NCBI GenBank assembly: GCA_964599885.1
Contig: CAZRHH010000025.1
Span: 1-39,095, forward strand
DNA length: 39,095 nucleotides
Reading direction: 5' to 3'
Source: CAZRHH01 sp964599885
GTDB lineage: Bacteria; Chloroflexota; Dehalococcoidia; DSTF01; JACRBR01
Both the position numbers and the translations under genes were made by a program. Positions 1 to 8,598 of the stretch are shown here, piece after piece. The notes beneath the pieces were generated by a model. It did not search any database and had not been told where the DNA came from. It was given only the letters and a program-made list of their open reading frames with translations. Numbering within the stretch: position 1 is the first letter of the stretch; the number at the start of each line of letters is the position of its first letter.

Positions 1-498
1 GTAGTGCGCGTATGCCTTCGCGACGCCGTACGGGCTGCGCGGGTGGAACGGCGTCTCTTCGGTCTGCGGTGTCTGGCGCACCTTGCCGAACATCTCGCTG
101 CTCGACGCCTGGTAGAACTTGATGCCGGCGCCGGACTTCGCGCGCGAGCCTGAGGCGGCCGTCGTCATGCGGATCGCCTCGAGAAGCCGCAGCGCGCCGA
201 GGCCGGTGATCTCTCCGGTTAGCTCTGGCTGGTTCCACGAGAGGTGCACGAAGCTGATCGCCCCGAAGTTGTAGACCTCGTCTGGCTGCACCTTCTGGAT
301 GACGTTCATCAGCGACGCCTGATCGAGCAGATCGCCGTCGACGATCCGCACGTCTGGCAGGGTGCGCTCGACAACTTGTTGCTTCGGATTGGCTTGCCCG
401 CGAATCAAGCCGAACACTTCGTACCCCTGTGAGAGCAGATGCTCCGACAGGTAGAAGCCGTCCTGGCCCGTGATACCGGTAATGAGCGCTCGTGGCAT
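1..498 (-). CDS. gmd: GDP-mannose 4,6-dehydratase, N-terminal part (runs off the window)
   Basis: The leftward frame starts at ATG 496-498 and is open to base 1, giving 166 residues of an enzyme usually about 320-350 long, so the C-terminal half lies outside the window. It is a short-chain dehydrogenase (extended SDR): the N-terminus has the Rossmann NAD(P)-binding motif TGITGQDG, followed by the family's ASSSEMFG serine/glutamate segment and the YGVAK catalytic Tyr-x3-Lys. The enzyme converts GDP-mannose to GDP-4-keto-6-deoxymannose, the first step to GDP-fucose, GDP-rhamnose or related deoxysugars for cell-surface glycans. The ASSSEMFG and SPYGVAK segments fit Gmd better than other extended SDRs. 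A relative such as an RmdA/RMD-type reductase cannot be fully excluded without the C-terminus. Confidence 0.88.
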   Translation of the reverse strand, partial: MPRALITGITGQDGFYLSEHLLSQGYEVFGLIRGQANPKQQVVERTLPDVRIVDGDLLDQASLMNVIQKVQPDEVYNFGAISFVHLSWNQPELTGEITGLGALRLLEAIRMTTAASGSRAKSGAGIKFYQASSSEMFGKVRQTPQTEETPFHPRSPYGVAKAYAHY

Positions 499-636
499 GT
501 GGGTCTCCCTGCTAGCGGTACGAAGCAGAATACCGGACGGCGCAGCGGCGCGGCATCAGGGAATTCGCTAGGCGTGGCGATGTCCGCTCGTACGCCCGAG
601 CGTTGGAGTCGTCCATCATTGGGGGCGCCGAAGGAC

Positions 637-1041
637 CTATGCGCCGAGCCCGACGACCTTGGTGGGTTCAATGCGCACGAGCAGGCGAACATCCCCCGGC
701 TGGTTCATCGGGTACTTGTCCGCGTTCATGTACTTCTTCGCCATCTTGTCGATGTGCTCGAACGCGCCGTCGGGGGTCACCTCGACGACCTTGCCGCGGA
801 TCTCGACGTATTCGTAGGGATTCTCGTGGTTGATGACGCTCACCGACACCTTCGGCATGCGCTTGAGGACGCGCGCGTTGAGTCGCTTCTGCTCCGTCGT
901 GAAGACCAGGTGCTTGCCGTCGTAGTCCATCCACACTGGCGTGACGTGCGGCATACCGTCCTTGAGGACCGAGGCGATGGTGGCGAAATTCTTGCCTTCG
1001 ACCACGAGATTACGCTGCTTGTCGTTGAGCGTGACAGCCAT
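637..1041 (-). CDS. PPOX-class F420-dependent oxidoreductase (pyridoxamine oxidase fold)
   Basis: A 134-residue protein starting at ATG 1039-1041. It has the split-barrel flavin/deazaflavin-binding fold: an early segment with FATIASVLKDGMPHVTPVW, then VFTTEQKRLNARVLKRMPKVSVSV, then YEYVEIRGKVVEV. This order of strands and the basic NARVLKR segment that contacts cofactor phosphate are characteristic of the F420H2-dependent PPOX family of Actinobacteria and Chloroflexota. The substrate is not predictable from sequence. The gene stands alone, divergent from the HAD gene at 1158 and separated from gmd by about 140 bp without an evident gene. Confidence 0.85.
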   Translation of the reverse strand: MAVTLNDKQRNLVVEGKNFATIASVLKDGMPHVTPVWMDYDGKHLVFTTEQKRLNARVLKRMPKVSVSVINHENPYEYVEIRGKVVEVTPDGAFEHIDKMAKKYMNADKYPMNQPGDVRLLVRIEPTKVVGLGA

Positions 1042-1157
1042 CAGTGAGTCCTTTCATGATCGCGCGTGTGGGGTGCCGTTTACAGCACAACCAATCATAG
1101 CGCGCGACTGAGCTCGCCGCGATGTGGCTTCGAACGGATGGAGTATGCTGCTGCGCC

Positions 1158-1907
1158 ATGACCACACCGGTACGCGCTGTCGTCTTCGATCTTGGGCAGA
1201 CGCTCTGGCACTACGACGAGCAGCGCCCGGCCGAGGATGTCTACGACATGCAGGCACGTTGCCTGGCGCCGCTGGTCACGCGGTGGGGCTTCCGTATCGA
1301 CGTGCCCCTCGCCGTCATCAGCGGCGAAATCTGGGAACGCTACATGCTGGCCGACCGGGCGGAGTGGGCGGCAGGAAGCTGCGCCGAGCCGAATCTTCCG
1401 GAATTCATACGGAGCACGCTCGCGAGCCACGGAGCGGCGATCACGCCGGTGCAGGCAGAGGAGTGGTGGCGCACCGCATGGATCCCCGTGCGCGACTTCG
1501 GCGTGCAACTCTACCACGATGTCCCTGAGGTGCTCGCGAAACTGCACGAGCGAGGCATCGCCATTGCGCTCAACAGCACGCGGCCGTGTACAGGCGAAAT
1601 GCTGCAACGCGATATCGACGACTTTGCGCTGACAGCGTACGTGTCGGCGGCAGTCTGCTCGGGCGACACCGGGCTGCGGAAGCCGCACCGCTCGACGTTT
1701 GACCTCGCGCTATCGAAGCTCGGCGTGTCCGTGGAGGAAGCCGTGATGGTGGGCGACGACGCGGACGCCGACATTCGCGGCGCGAAGGCGACCGGTATGA
1801 CCACGGTCTGGAAGCTCAACGGCCGCCGCGACCTGCCACCATGCGCGTACGCGGACTACACGATCGCAACGCTGTCTGAGCTGCTGGAGTTGCCGCTGTT
1901 CTCTTGA
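1158..1907 (+). CDS. HAD-superfamily hydrolase
   Basis: About 249 residues from ATG 1158. An in-frame ATG 36 bases upstream is possible, but residues before 1158 do not resemble the family, and VRAVVFDLGQTL right after the chosen start is the expected motif I. Motif I is DLGQT: the nucleophilic Asp is present but the usual second Asp is Gly, as in several phosphatase-like HAD branches. Motif II (LNSTR), the motif III lysine in GLRKPH and motif IV VGDDADADIRGA are all visible. The cap inserted between motifs I and II is long and helical (C1 type). It probably hydrolyses a small phosphate ester; the substrate is unknown. It is followed 36 bp later by recO. Confidence 0.85.
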   Translation: MTTPVRAVVFDLGQTLWHYDEQRPAEDVYDMQARCLAPLVTRWGFRIDVPLAVISGEIWERYMLADRAEWAAGSCAEPNLPEFIRSTLASHGAAITPVQAEEWWRTAWIPVRDFGVQLYHDVPEVLAKLHERGIAIALNSTRPCTGEMLQRDIDDFALTAYVSAAVCSGDTGLRKPHRSTFDLALSKLGVSVEEAVMVGDDADADIRGAKATGMTTVWKLNGRRDLPPCAYADYTIATLSELLELPLFS

Positions 1908-1943
1908 GTCCTCATGGACTCCCCGGCTTGGTACGATCGATGC

Positions 1944-2789
1944 ATGCCGAATGCTCCACGCGTCTACAAGACCCCGGCGATCGTACTGCGCGACCGAAAG
2001 CTCGGTGAAGCGGACAAGATCCTCACGCTCTACACGGCGCATCTCGGCAAGGTCGATGCGGTCGCGAAGGGCGTGCGGAAAGCCAAGAGCCGGCTCTCCG
2101 GCCACGTGCAACCGCTGACGCAGGCGACGTTCATGCTGGCACGCGGCAAGACGCTCGACATCGTCACGCAAGTCGAGACGATCGAATCGTTCGCGGCGTT
2201 GCGGGAGGACCTGGAACGGCTGAGCCGGGCCGTGTACGTCTGCGAACTGCTGGATAAGTTCACCGAACTCCACGCTGACAACTTCGATCTCTACCGCCTG
2301 CTGCTCGACACGCTGCGGCGTCTCGCCGAGCGCGATGAACTCGAAGCGCCGGTACGCTACTACGAGATGGCGCTGCTCGACACGCTCGGCTATCGCCCGG
2401 AGATCGACGAGTGCGTGACCTGCCGTTCGCCACTGAAGGCTGTAACGAACTACTGGACGGCGGCCGCGGGCGGCGTCGTCTGCCCGAACTGCCGGCGCGA
2501 GGAGTCGGCGGTGCGGCCGATTAGCGCGAACGCTGTGAAGCTGCTCCGTCTCATGCTCCACGGCCGGTTCAGCGATGTCGCCGCCGTGAAGATCGACACC
2601 GCGCTCGCCACCGAGCTCGAGCGCGCGCTGGGCGAGTATGTCCGCTGGACGCTGGAGCGCGACGTGCGGTCGGCGGCGTTTATCGACGTCGTGCGCAAAC
2701 AGGGGCGTGCGCGAAAGCCGACCGTGGACGCCAATGATGCAGCGGCGGCAGCGCGGTACACTGCGGGACCACGCGATTCTCTGGAGTGA
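1944..2789 (+). CDS. recO: DNA repair protein RecO
   Basis: 281 residues from ATG 1944. RecO loads RecA onto SSB-coated single-stranded DNA together with RecR and anneals complementary strands in the RecFOR pathway. The N-terminal OB fold (YKTPAIVLRDRKLGEADKI, then AVAKGVRKAKSRLSGH) and the helical middle domain are typical. A zinc finger follows, with a CVTC pair and a CPNC pair about 28 residues later. A start ten codons upstream in the same frame is less likely because MPNAPRVYKTPAIVL aligns with known N-termini. The C-terminal 30 residues after the conserved region are Ala/Arg-rich and low in information. The FmdB-type gene follows after 7 bases, so the two are probably cotranscribed. Confidence 0.93.
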   Translation: MPNAPRVYKTPAIVLRDRKLGEADKILTLYTAHLGKVDAVAKGVRKAKSRLSGHVQPLTQATFMLARGKTLDIVTQVETIESFAALREDLERLSRAVYVCELLDKFTELHADNFDLYRLLLDTLRRLAERDELEAPVRYYEMALLDTLGYRPEIDECVTCRSPLKAVTNYWTAAAGGVVCPNCRREESAVRPISANAVKLLRLMLHGRFSDVAAVKIDTALATELERALGEYVRWTLERDVRSAAFIDVVRKQGRARKPTVDANDAAAAARYTAGPRDSLE

Positions 2790-2796
2790 GGGACTG

Positions 2797-3213
2797 ATGC
2801 CCGTTTACGAGTACTTCTGCAAGCCTTGCGATGGCGTCTTCGAGACGATCCGGCCGCTGCGCGATGCGGCGGCGCCAGCGCCATGCCCTGTGTGCGCCAA
2901 GAAGGGCGAGCGGATCATGCCGTCGTCGTTCGCGGCATTCACGATGCGGGAGGGGTATCCGCGAGCGATTCCGGACCGCGGCACGTACTACCATCTAGGC
3001 AAGGAAGTGAAGCGGCCGATTACCGGGCCTACGCGGATGAACGAGCATCCCGAACTGGCGAAGCGTAGGCCGAAGCCCACGAAAACGAAGGGCGAGCTTT
3101 CCGCGGCGGCTGACAAGGCGCAGGCGCGCGCGAAGGAAGACCGGCGTCTCCGTGCTGAGCGCGTGCCGCAAGCCATCAAGTCACCCCGGCTGCGAGCGCT
3201 CGAAAAGGACTGA
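2797..3213 (+). CDS. FmdB-family zinc ribbon protein
   Basis: 138 residues from ATG 2797, 7 bases after the recO stop. The N-terminus MPVYEYFCKPC and a second CPVC pair about 25 residues later form the small zinc ribbon of the FmdB/CxxC_CxxC_SSSS regulatory family; a Ser-rich patch (MPSSFAAF) follows as expected. The remaining ninety residues are rich in Lys, Arg and Ala and appear disordered or helical, longer than the usual 70-110 residue family members. A nucleic-acid or protein-binding role is likely, but no specific function is established for this family. Confidence 0.82.
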   Translation: MPVYEYFCKPCDGVFETIRPLRDAAAPAPCPVCAKKGERIMPSSFAAFTMREGYPRAIPDRGTYYHLGKEVKRPITGPTRMNEHPELAKRRPKPTKTKGELSAAADKAQARAKEDRRLRAERVPQAIKSPRLRALEKD

Positions 3214-3218
3214 CGGCG

Positions 3219-4259
3219 CTACTCGAGCACGCACTCGCGTGGGTCGATGTCCGGGCGGAGCGCGCTGAAGATCGGGAAGCGCAGGAATCCTTCGCGCGAC
3301 CACTCGCTAAAGCGCACGCGGCACACGCGTTCCGGCTTCGTCCAGTAGATCAGGCGCGCGATCGGCGGCGGATCGGCGAACATCGGCGCATCCACCACCG
3401 ATGGTTCGAGCATCGTCACCAACTGACGCGCTTCGGCGTCCGTCATACCGCCGCTCACGGCGCCGACGTACTCGAACGCACCGTCGTCGTAGCCGCCGAG
3501 CAGCAGTTGGCTGAACGGTTCGCCGCGGCGGCGCGCGCCACCGAATGTGTATCCGCCCACAACGAAGTCACCTGTCTGCAGGCTGCGGACCTCAAGCCAG
3601 TCCTTCGAGCGTTTGCCCGGTGAGTACGTGCTGAGCTTTCGCTTGGCGACGACGCCATCAAGCCGGCGCTGCACAACGGCATCGAAGAACGCGATGCCCT
3701 CGTCGTCGACGAAGTCCACGGCCGCGAACTCGGTCGTCGGCCGAATGACCTCGTGTAGCCGATTCTTGCGTTGCCAGAGTGGGCGCTCGGTCATCGATTG
3801 CCCGTCGAGCCAGAGGACGTCGAACGCCTGAAAGCTGATCTGCCCGCCAAGCTTCTTCGGCGTCATGAACTCCGCCGGCGGGGCGTCGCGATCGATCATC
3901 GCGTGGAGGCGGGGGCGCAATGCATCGAACGCCGGGTGCCCCTCGCCGTCGACGACGATGATCTCACCGTCGAGGATTGCTTCGCGCGCATCGAGCGTTC
4001 CTGGTATCAGCGACAACTCAGGGAAGTAGGGCGTGAGGTCGCGGCCATTCTGCCCTGCGAGCCGAACGTGCGCATCGCGGACATAGGCCATGGCGCGCAC
4101 CCCGCCCCACATCAACTCGAAGATGTGATCGTTCGAGTCGAACGGCTCAGGCGCCGATGCAGCGAACATCGGCTTGATTGTGCCAGGCATCTGGGCCGGC
4201 GCGTGCGCGCTACCGCGAGCCCTGATCGAGGTTGGTTCGTCGATAGACGAAGGCGTCAT
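3219..4259 (-). CDS. LigD-type DNA ligase homologue with degenerate catalytic motifs
   Basis: 346 residues with the nucleotidyltransferase plus OB-fold layout of the LigD/LigC ligase domain. Fold-level signatures survive: LDGEIIVVDGEG, FQAFDVLWLDG (motif III), DGVVAKRKLSTYSPGKRSKDWL, and the OB-fold tail FLRFPIFSALRPDIDP. The catalytic positions do not. Where active enzymes have E-x-K-x-D-G-x-R, this protein has ELMWGGVR, so the lysine that carries AMP is Met50 and the following Asp is Gly52. The RSRNG-type motif Ia has become AGQNG, motif IV Glu is Asp201, the motif V lysine is Glu223 and the motif VI lysine is Ile338. It starts with ATG 4257-4259, overlapping the Ku stop (ATGA), so translation is probably coupled. 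It is likely a non-ligating partner of Ku; true inactivity is an inference. Confidence 0.85.
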   Translation of the reverse strand: MTPSSIDEPTSIRARGSAHAPAQMPGTIKPMFAASAPEPFDSNDHIFELMWGGVRAMAYVRDAHVRLAGQNGRDLTPYFPELSLIPGTLDAREAILDGEIIVVDGEGHPAFDALRPRLHAMIDRDAPPAEFMTPKKLGGQISFQAFDVLWLDGQSMTERPLWQRKNRLHEVIRPTTEFAAVDFVDDEGIAFFDAVVQRRLDGVVAKRKLSTYSPGKRSKDWLEVRSLQTGDFVVGGYTFGGARRRGEPFSQLLLGGYDDGAFEYVGAVSGGMTDAEARQLVTMLEPSVVDAPMFADPPPIARLIYWTKPERVCRVRFSEWSREGFLRFPIFSALRPDIDPRECVLE

Positions 4260-5125
4260 CCGGCCTTCCTGCGCCGTTGCCGGCGCGCCGGCAGCTCATC
4301 CTCTTCGGGGGCTTCCTGACCTTCTGCTTGCTGCGGCCCATCGACGCGCTCAAGCTTGCCCTTGCGCGCCGCATCGACGCTCGCACGCAGGGCTTCCATG
4401 AGGTCGGTGACCTTGCCGGCGGCCGGCGCCGGCCGCGTGATCTCCTGGCCCTGCGATTTTTGTTCGATCAGTTCGATGAGCGCGTCGCGGTAGTTGTCCT
4501 GATACTTTTCCGGCTCGAAGTCGCCGGTCAGCATCTCGACCAGCGACTTTGCCATCTTCAATTCCTTGTCGTTGATCTTCAGATCGCCCGGCGCGTCGAG
4601 TTCTTCGGCGCTGCGGATCTCGTCGGGGTAAAACATCGTCTCGAGCGCGATCGTGTCGTGATACAGCCGCAACGAGCAGAGTTGCTCCTTCTGCCGCAAC
4701 GTTACCTTCGCCAGCGCGACGAGTTCCGAGTCCTTGAGCACCTCGCGGAGCAGCGCGAACGGCTTGGCACCGACCTTGTCGGGCTCGAGGTAGTACGTCT
4801 TCTGATAGTAGATCGGGTCGATCTGATCGTGGGGCACGAAATCCGTGATCTCGATGGTGTGGGTCGTGTCGACGGGTACCTTGTCGAAGTCGTCCGGCTC
4901 CATGATCACGTAGTTGTCGGGCGAGATCTCATAACCCTTGACGATATCGCGCATCTCCACGACTTCTTCGTCCTCCGGACAGAAGCGCTGCATCTTGATG
5001 CGCACGCCGTCCTTCTTGTGGAGCATGTTGAACGCGATGTCCTTTTCTTCCGTGGCTGTGTAGAGCTTGATCGGGATGCTGACCATCCCGAAGCTTACGG
5101 CGCCCTTCCAGAGTGCTCTTGGCAT
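4256..5125 (-). CDS. ku: Ku, DNA end-binding protein for non-homologous end joining
   Basis: 289 residues from ATG 5123-5125. Bacterial Ku forms a homodimeric ring on double-strand break ends and recruits LigD or another ligase. The N-terminus MPRALWKGAVSFGMVSIPIKLYTATE is diagnostic, as is the strand-rich core with YEISPDNYVIMEPDDFDKVP and the KTYYLEPDK segment. The C-terminus has the LIELIEQKSQGQ helix followed by an acidic stretch and a basic tail RRQRRRKAG, the extension that modulates DNA binding and ligase recruitment. An in-frame upstream ATG at 5200 would add 25 residues unlike the family and is rejected. It is the first gene of a two-gene unit with the degenerate ligase. Confidence 0.95.
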   Translation of the reverse strand: MPRALWKGAVSFGMVSIPIKLYTATEEKDIAFNMLHKKDGVRIKMQRFCPEDEEVVEMRDIVKGYEISPDNYVIMEPDDFDKVPVDTTHTIEITDFVPHDQIDPIYYQKTYYLEPDKVGAKPFALLREVLKDSELVALAKVTLRQKEQLCSLRLYHDTIALETMFYPDEIRSAEELDAPGDLKINDKELKMAKSLVEMLTGDFEPEKYQDNYRDALIELIEQKSQGQEITRPAPAAGKVTDLMEALRASVDAARKGKLERVDGPQQAEGQEAPEEDELPARRQRRRKAG

Positions 5126-5352
5126 GGTATGTCCGTCACTTTCGGTCGCCCGCCACAGCGATTCGCTTCTAGCGTCTCTCGCGGAGGGCGGTCCTGTCAA
5201 TCCGTCTCACACCTTACAGTGTACCGCCGCCGGTGACAGGGCCGTTGCACTCCGAGTCACTCTGCGGTAGCTGACCTTCCGATTCGCCACGGGACCAGCG
5301 GTTCATGCACAATGGGCGACGTGACCGCCCTCCGCAAGCGCCCGGAGCACCG

Positions 5353-6210
5353 ATGTCCGACCCCCATCTGCATTCGCTTCATGACGCCGAATTGACCTCC
5401 GGCGGCATCATGCCCGAGGGCGCCGTGGGCATCGACGCCGGTCTGACGCTGACGAAGGTGGCGCGGGCGTCCGATGGCCGCATCCGGCTATCAGCGAGCG
5501 AAACCGGTGAAGGGGTGGCGGCAGATGGGCGCGGCGTGGTTGGCGTCACTGGCGCGCGGGGAGCGAATGTCGCGGCTGGCGATGCTGCTCACCACGCTCA
5601 AGAGATCGAGGCGGCGGCACGCGGCGTCATGGCGCTGCTGACCGCCGAGGGGCGTGCGCCCGCCGAGCCGTTCGTGCTGGCGCTGCTTGGTACCGGCACA
5701 GCGTTCGCCGCTGTCCGAGATGGCAGCGTCGCGCATCTCGGCGGGACAGCGCTTGGCGGCGGTTCGTTCAACGGTATCGCGCGCCGCATTAATTCGGCGC
5801 TGACATACGACGCGATGATCGCCGGCGCGTCGCGTGGCGACCGCCGCAACGTTGACACGATGGTGTCGGACGCGTACCCGGGTGGCATCGGCCGCATTGG
5901 CCCGGATCTCACGGCTGCGCATCTCGCCGCCGATGGCGGATCGCCCGAAGACGTGCTCGCAGCGCTGCTGAACATGCATGGCGAGAACATCGCGCAGATC
6001 GCCGCGTCCCGTGCCCGCATCGCGGGGCTGTCACGGGTTGTGCTCGCGGGCGGGTTCGCGCACAACAACGCCGCGCTCGTCGCATCCATCACTTCGATGG
6101 CGGCGATGTTTGGCATTGCCGTCGACGTGTCCCCGGCGCCTGGGTATGCCGGCGCAATCGGGGCGGCGATTCTGGCGGCGGTGTCCGTGGAGGAGGAGGC
6201 AGCCCGATGA
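5353..6210 (+). CDS. coaW: Type II pantothenate kinase
   Basis: 285 residues from ATG 5353; an upstream in-frame ATG at 5305 would add 16 non-family residues. The product is of the ASKHA fold used by eukaryotic-type and staphylococcal CoaW enzymes, which phosphorylate pantothenate as the first step of coenzyme A synthesis. Visible signatures are the phosphate-1 loop GIDAGLTLTKVA, ALLGTGTAF, HLGGTALGGGSFNG and the late adenosine motif VVLAGGFAHNNA with GYAGAIGAA. Type II enzymes are not feedback-inhibited by CoA in Staphylococcus; whether this holds here is unknown. The stop overlaps the next start (ATGA, 6207-6210). Confidence 0.87.
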   Translation: MSDPHLHSLHDAELTSGGIMPEGAVGIDAGLTLTKVARASDGRIRLSASETGEGVAADGRGVVGVTGARGANVAAGDAAHHAQEIEAAARGVMALLTAEGRAPAEPFVLALLGTGTAFAAVRDGSVAHLGGTALGGGSFNGIARRINSALTYDAMIAGASRGDRRNVDTMVSDAYPGGIGRIGPDLTAAHLAADGGSPEDVLAALLNMHGENIAQIAASRARIAGLSRVVLAGGFAHNNAALVASITSMAAMFGIAVDVSPAPGYAGAIGAAILAAVSVEEEAAR

Positions 6211-7076
6211 AGCTTGGCGTCGTATTCCCGCAGAACGAGATCGGCAACGATCCCGTCGTCATCCGCGACTATGCACAGGCGGCCGAGCAGCTCGGCTACA
6301 ATCACCTGCTTATCTTCGACCACGTCCTCGGCGCGCATCCCGACCGGTTCGAAGGACGCTTCAGCCCGCCGTACAACTATCGGACGCCGTTCCACGAGCC
6401 GTTCGTGTTGTTTGGATATCTCGCCGCGCTCACGACCACGCTCGAACTGACGACGGGCATCGTCATCCTGCCGCAACGACAAACCGCGCTCGTCGCGAAG
6501 CAGGCCGCCGAGGTCGACGTGCTGACGCAGGGGCGGCTGCGGCTCGGCGTAGGCATCGGCTGGAACTTCGTCGAGTACGAGACGCTGAACGAGAACTTTC
6601 GTAACCGCGGTCGCCGCATAGAAGAGCAGATCGCCGTGATGCGGAAGCTCTGGACCGAAGACCTCGTCGACTTCGAGGGGCGCTACCATACCGTTAAGCA
6701 GGCAAGCATCAGCCCGCTGCCGGTGCAGCGTCCGATCCCGATCTGGATGGGTGGCGGCGCCGATGCCGTGCTCGAACGCATCGCCCGCCTCGCCGATGGC
6801 TGGTTCCCGCAGTTCGGTCCCGGACCGAGGGGCGTAGAAACGCTTGAGCGTCTTCGCAGCCTGATCCGCGACGCCGGACGCCGCGTCGAGGACGTCGGCA
6901 TCGAGGCGAGGATCAGCATGCGCAACACGCCGCACGACGAACAGCCGGCCGCGCTTGAAGCATGGCGGGAGATGGGCGCGACGCACGTATCGTTCAACAC
7001 GATGAACGCCGACCTACCGTCCCCGCAGTCGCACATCGATGCTATCGCGACGTTCATGAAGAACGTGCGCGGCTGA
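6207..7076 (+). CDS. LLM-class F420-dependent oxidoreductase
   Basis: 289 residues of the luciferase-like monooxygenase TIM barrel: MKLGVVFPQNEIG at the start, LLIFDHVLG, the LTTGIVILPQR strand, LGVGIGWNFVEYE, and RPIPIWMGGGADAVLERIARLADGW. The N-terminus and the WMGGG segment resemble the actinobacterial/Chloroflexota 'TIGR03619'-type F420-dependent subgroup more than FMN enzymes, so a deazaflavin cofactor is likely. The substrate is unknown. It is translationally coupled to coaW and followed 11 bp later by a phosphotransferase-fold gene. Confidence 0.85.
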   Translation: MKLGVVFPQNEIGNDPVVIRDYAQAAEQLGYNHLLIFDHVLGAHPDRFEGRFSPPYNYRTPFHEPFVLFGYLAALTTTLELTTGIVILPQRQTALVAKQAAEVDVLTQGRLRLGVGIGWNFVEYETLNENFRNRGRRIEEQIAVMRKLWTEDLVDFEGRYHTVKQASISPLPVQRPIPIWMGGGADAVLERIARLADGWFPQFGPGPRGVETLERLRSLIRDAGRRVEDVGIEARISMRNTPHDEQPAALEAWREMGATHVSFNTMNADLPSPQSHIDAIATFMKNVRG

Positions 7077-7087
7077 CCGGCGCCAGC

Positions 7088-8107
7088 ATGCCGTCGGGTG
7101 CTGGTTCTATGCTGCCTGACGTCGATTCCCTGCTTCGGGCGAGTGGCATCGATGCGCCCGAAACAACGCTCGTACACAACGGCTTCTCCGGTGCCCGCAT
7201 CAGCACGATCGTGCAAGCGGACGAGCGCTACGTGCTGAAACGCATGCGTTACGCCGACGACTGGATCATGCGGGTTACGAACGACGTGTCGTGCCGCGAG
7301 GCGCAGTTCGCTGCGTCGCCGCTGCCGGAGCGATTGCCGCACGGAGTGAGTGTGCCGACGCTTGGCGCCGCGCGCGATGGCGATGGCCACGCGCTGCTCA
7401 TGTCCGACGTTTCGTCTGCGCTATTGCCGGATGACGGGATCGTGCCGGATGCAACGATGGGCGTTGTGTTGCAGCGTTTGGCCGAGATGCATGTCGCATT
7501 CTGGGAAATGACACGGGCGGATGTGGCGGTCGACTGGCTCGTTCCTGAGCTGCGATCGCTGATCCTCTCGCCATCAACCGGAGCGCTGCTGGTCGATGAA
7601 GATCACGACTTTGGCATGGCGCGCGGCTGGGAGCTGTTCGAGCAACTCGCTCCGCCCGACGCGTCCCGTCTCGCCCGCGCGCTGTTCGATGATCCGGCGC
7701 CGCTGAACGCCCTGCTCGCGTCGCTGCCGCGCACGCTGATCCACGGCGACGCCAAGATCGCCAACATGGCGCTCGATGCGAAGGGCACGCTGTGGCTGCT
7801 CGATTGGGCGCTAGTAACGCGGGCGCCCGTCGCGCTCGAAGTCGCGTGGTTTCTGGCCGTGAACTCGAGCCGGCTGCCGTGGCCGCTTGACGATACGATC
7901 GCGCGGTACGCGGGGCATCTTGAACGCGCGCTTGGTCGCGAGCGATTCGAGCGTGCCCACTGGCCACGCCAACGGGCGGCAATCGCGCTGACCGGCCTGC
8001 TGCTCGGCGGCTGGATGAAGTCGCTCGACCACGAGGCCGGGCACCCGGATGAGCTGGCATGGTGGTGCGAGCGCGCCACGACTACTGCGCGGAGGCTGGG
8101 CTGGTAG
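7088..8107 (+). CDS. Aminoglycoside phosphotransferase-fold kinase
   Basis: 339 residues if started at ATG 7088 (a second ATG at 7109 is possible). The protein kinase-like APH fold is shown by the N-lobe lysine region RYVLKRMR, the Brenner motif LIHGDAKIANMALD (HGDxxxxN) and the metal-binding LLDWALV. Members phosphorylate small hydroxylated compounds or have unknown substrates; there is no basis to call antibiotic resistance. It lies 11 bp after the LLM gene and appears to be in the same rightward operon. Confidence 0.83.
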   Translation: MPSGAGSMLPDVDSLLRASGIDAPETTLVHNGFSGARISTIVQADERYVLKRMRYADDWIMRVTNDVSCREAQFAASPLPERLPHGVSVPTLGAARDGDGHALLMSDVSSALLPDDGIVPDATMGVVLQRLAEMHVAFWEMTRADVAVDWLVPELRSLILSPSTGALLVDEDHDFGMARGWELFEQLAPPDASRLARALFDDPAPLNALLASLPRTLIHGDAKIANMALDAKGTLWLLDWALVTRAPVALEVAWFLAVNSSRLPWPLDDTIARYAGHLERALGRERFERAHWPRQRAAIALTGLLLGGWMKSLDHEAGHPDELAWWCERATTTARRLGW

Positions 8108-8158
8108 CCAACGCTACCCGGTACGATACGCTCGTAGTCCATTGACAGGAGCAACGAC

Positions 8159-8560
8159 ATGGCGCTTTTCCTCGCAAAGACCGACCCGCAGACGTACTCG
8201 ATCGACGATTTACAACGTGACGGTACGACCGAGTGGGATGGTGTCCGCAACCCGATGGCGGTGAACGCAATCAAAACGATGAAGCCCAAGGACCGCGTCA
8301 TCATTTACCACTCGCAGGGGAACGCTGCCGTCGTTGGTCTGGCCGAAGTCACGTCGACCGCGCGGCCTGACGAGAACGATAAGAAGAGTTGGGTGGCTGA
8401 CTTCAAGTACATTCGCCACGCCAAGCGCAACGTGACGCTGCGCGAGATCAAGGAATCACATCAGTTCGACGACTGGCTGCTGGTGCGGCAGGGTCGCCTG
8501 AGTACGATGGCCGCGCCTGACGAGTTCTGGACGTGGCTCAAGGAGCAGGGTGCGTTCTGA
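8159..8560 (+). CDS. EVE-domain protein
   Basis: 133 residues from ATG 8159, preceded by an AGGAG ribosome-binding site six bases upstream. The whole protein is an EVE domain (PUA-like, related to YTH): MALFLAKTDPQTYSIDDL, TEWDGVRNPMAVNAIKTMKPKDRVIIYHS, VGLAEVTS and the C-terminal FWTWLKEQ. The aromatic cage typical of modified-base recognition is plausible from W and Y residues. EVE proteins bind modified nucleobases and are common in restriction and core-genome contexts; here the neighbours are metabolic, so the stand-alone housekeeping version is more likely. Confidence 0.87.
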   Translation: MALFLAKTDPQTYSIDDLQRDGTTEWDGVRNPMAVNAIKTMKPKDRVIIYHSQGNAAVVGLAEVTSTARPDENDKKSWVADFKYIRHAKRNVTLREIKESHQFDDWLLVRQGRLSTMAAPDEFWTWLKEQGAF

Positions 8561-8598
8561 CTCGCGCCAGGTTCGCCGGAGCGTCTAGCACGACGCGC

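Noticed and set aside
1122..1157. Earlier HAD gene start
   Set aside because: The upstream ATG adds 12 residues with no resemblance to the family; ATG 1158 directly precedes motif I.
7088..8107. Antibiotic resistance gene
   Set aside because: APH fold is shared by many small-molecule kinases; nothing in sequence or context supports resistance.
8159..8560. EVE protein as part of a defence island
   Set aside because: No restriction, methyltransferase or other defence genes surround it.
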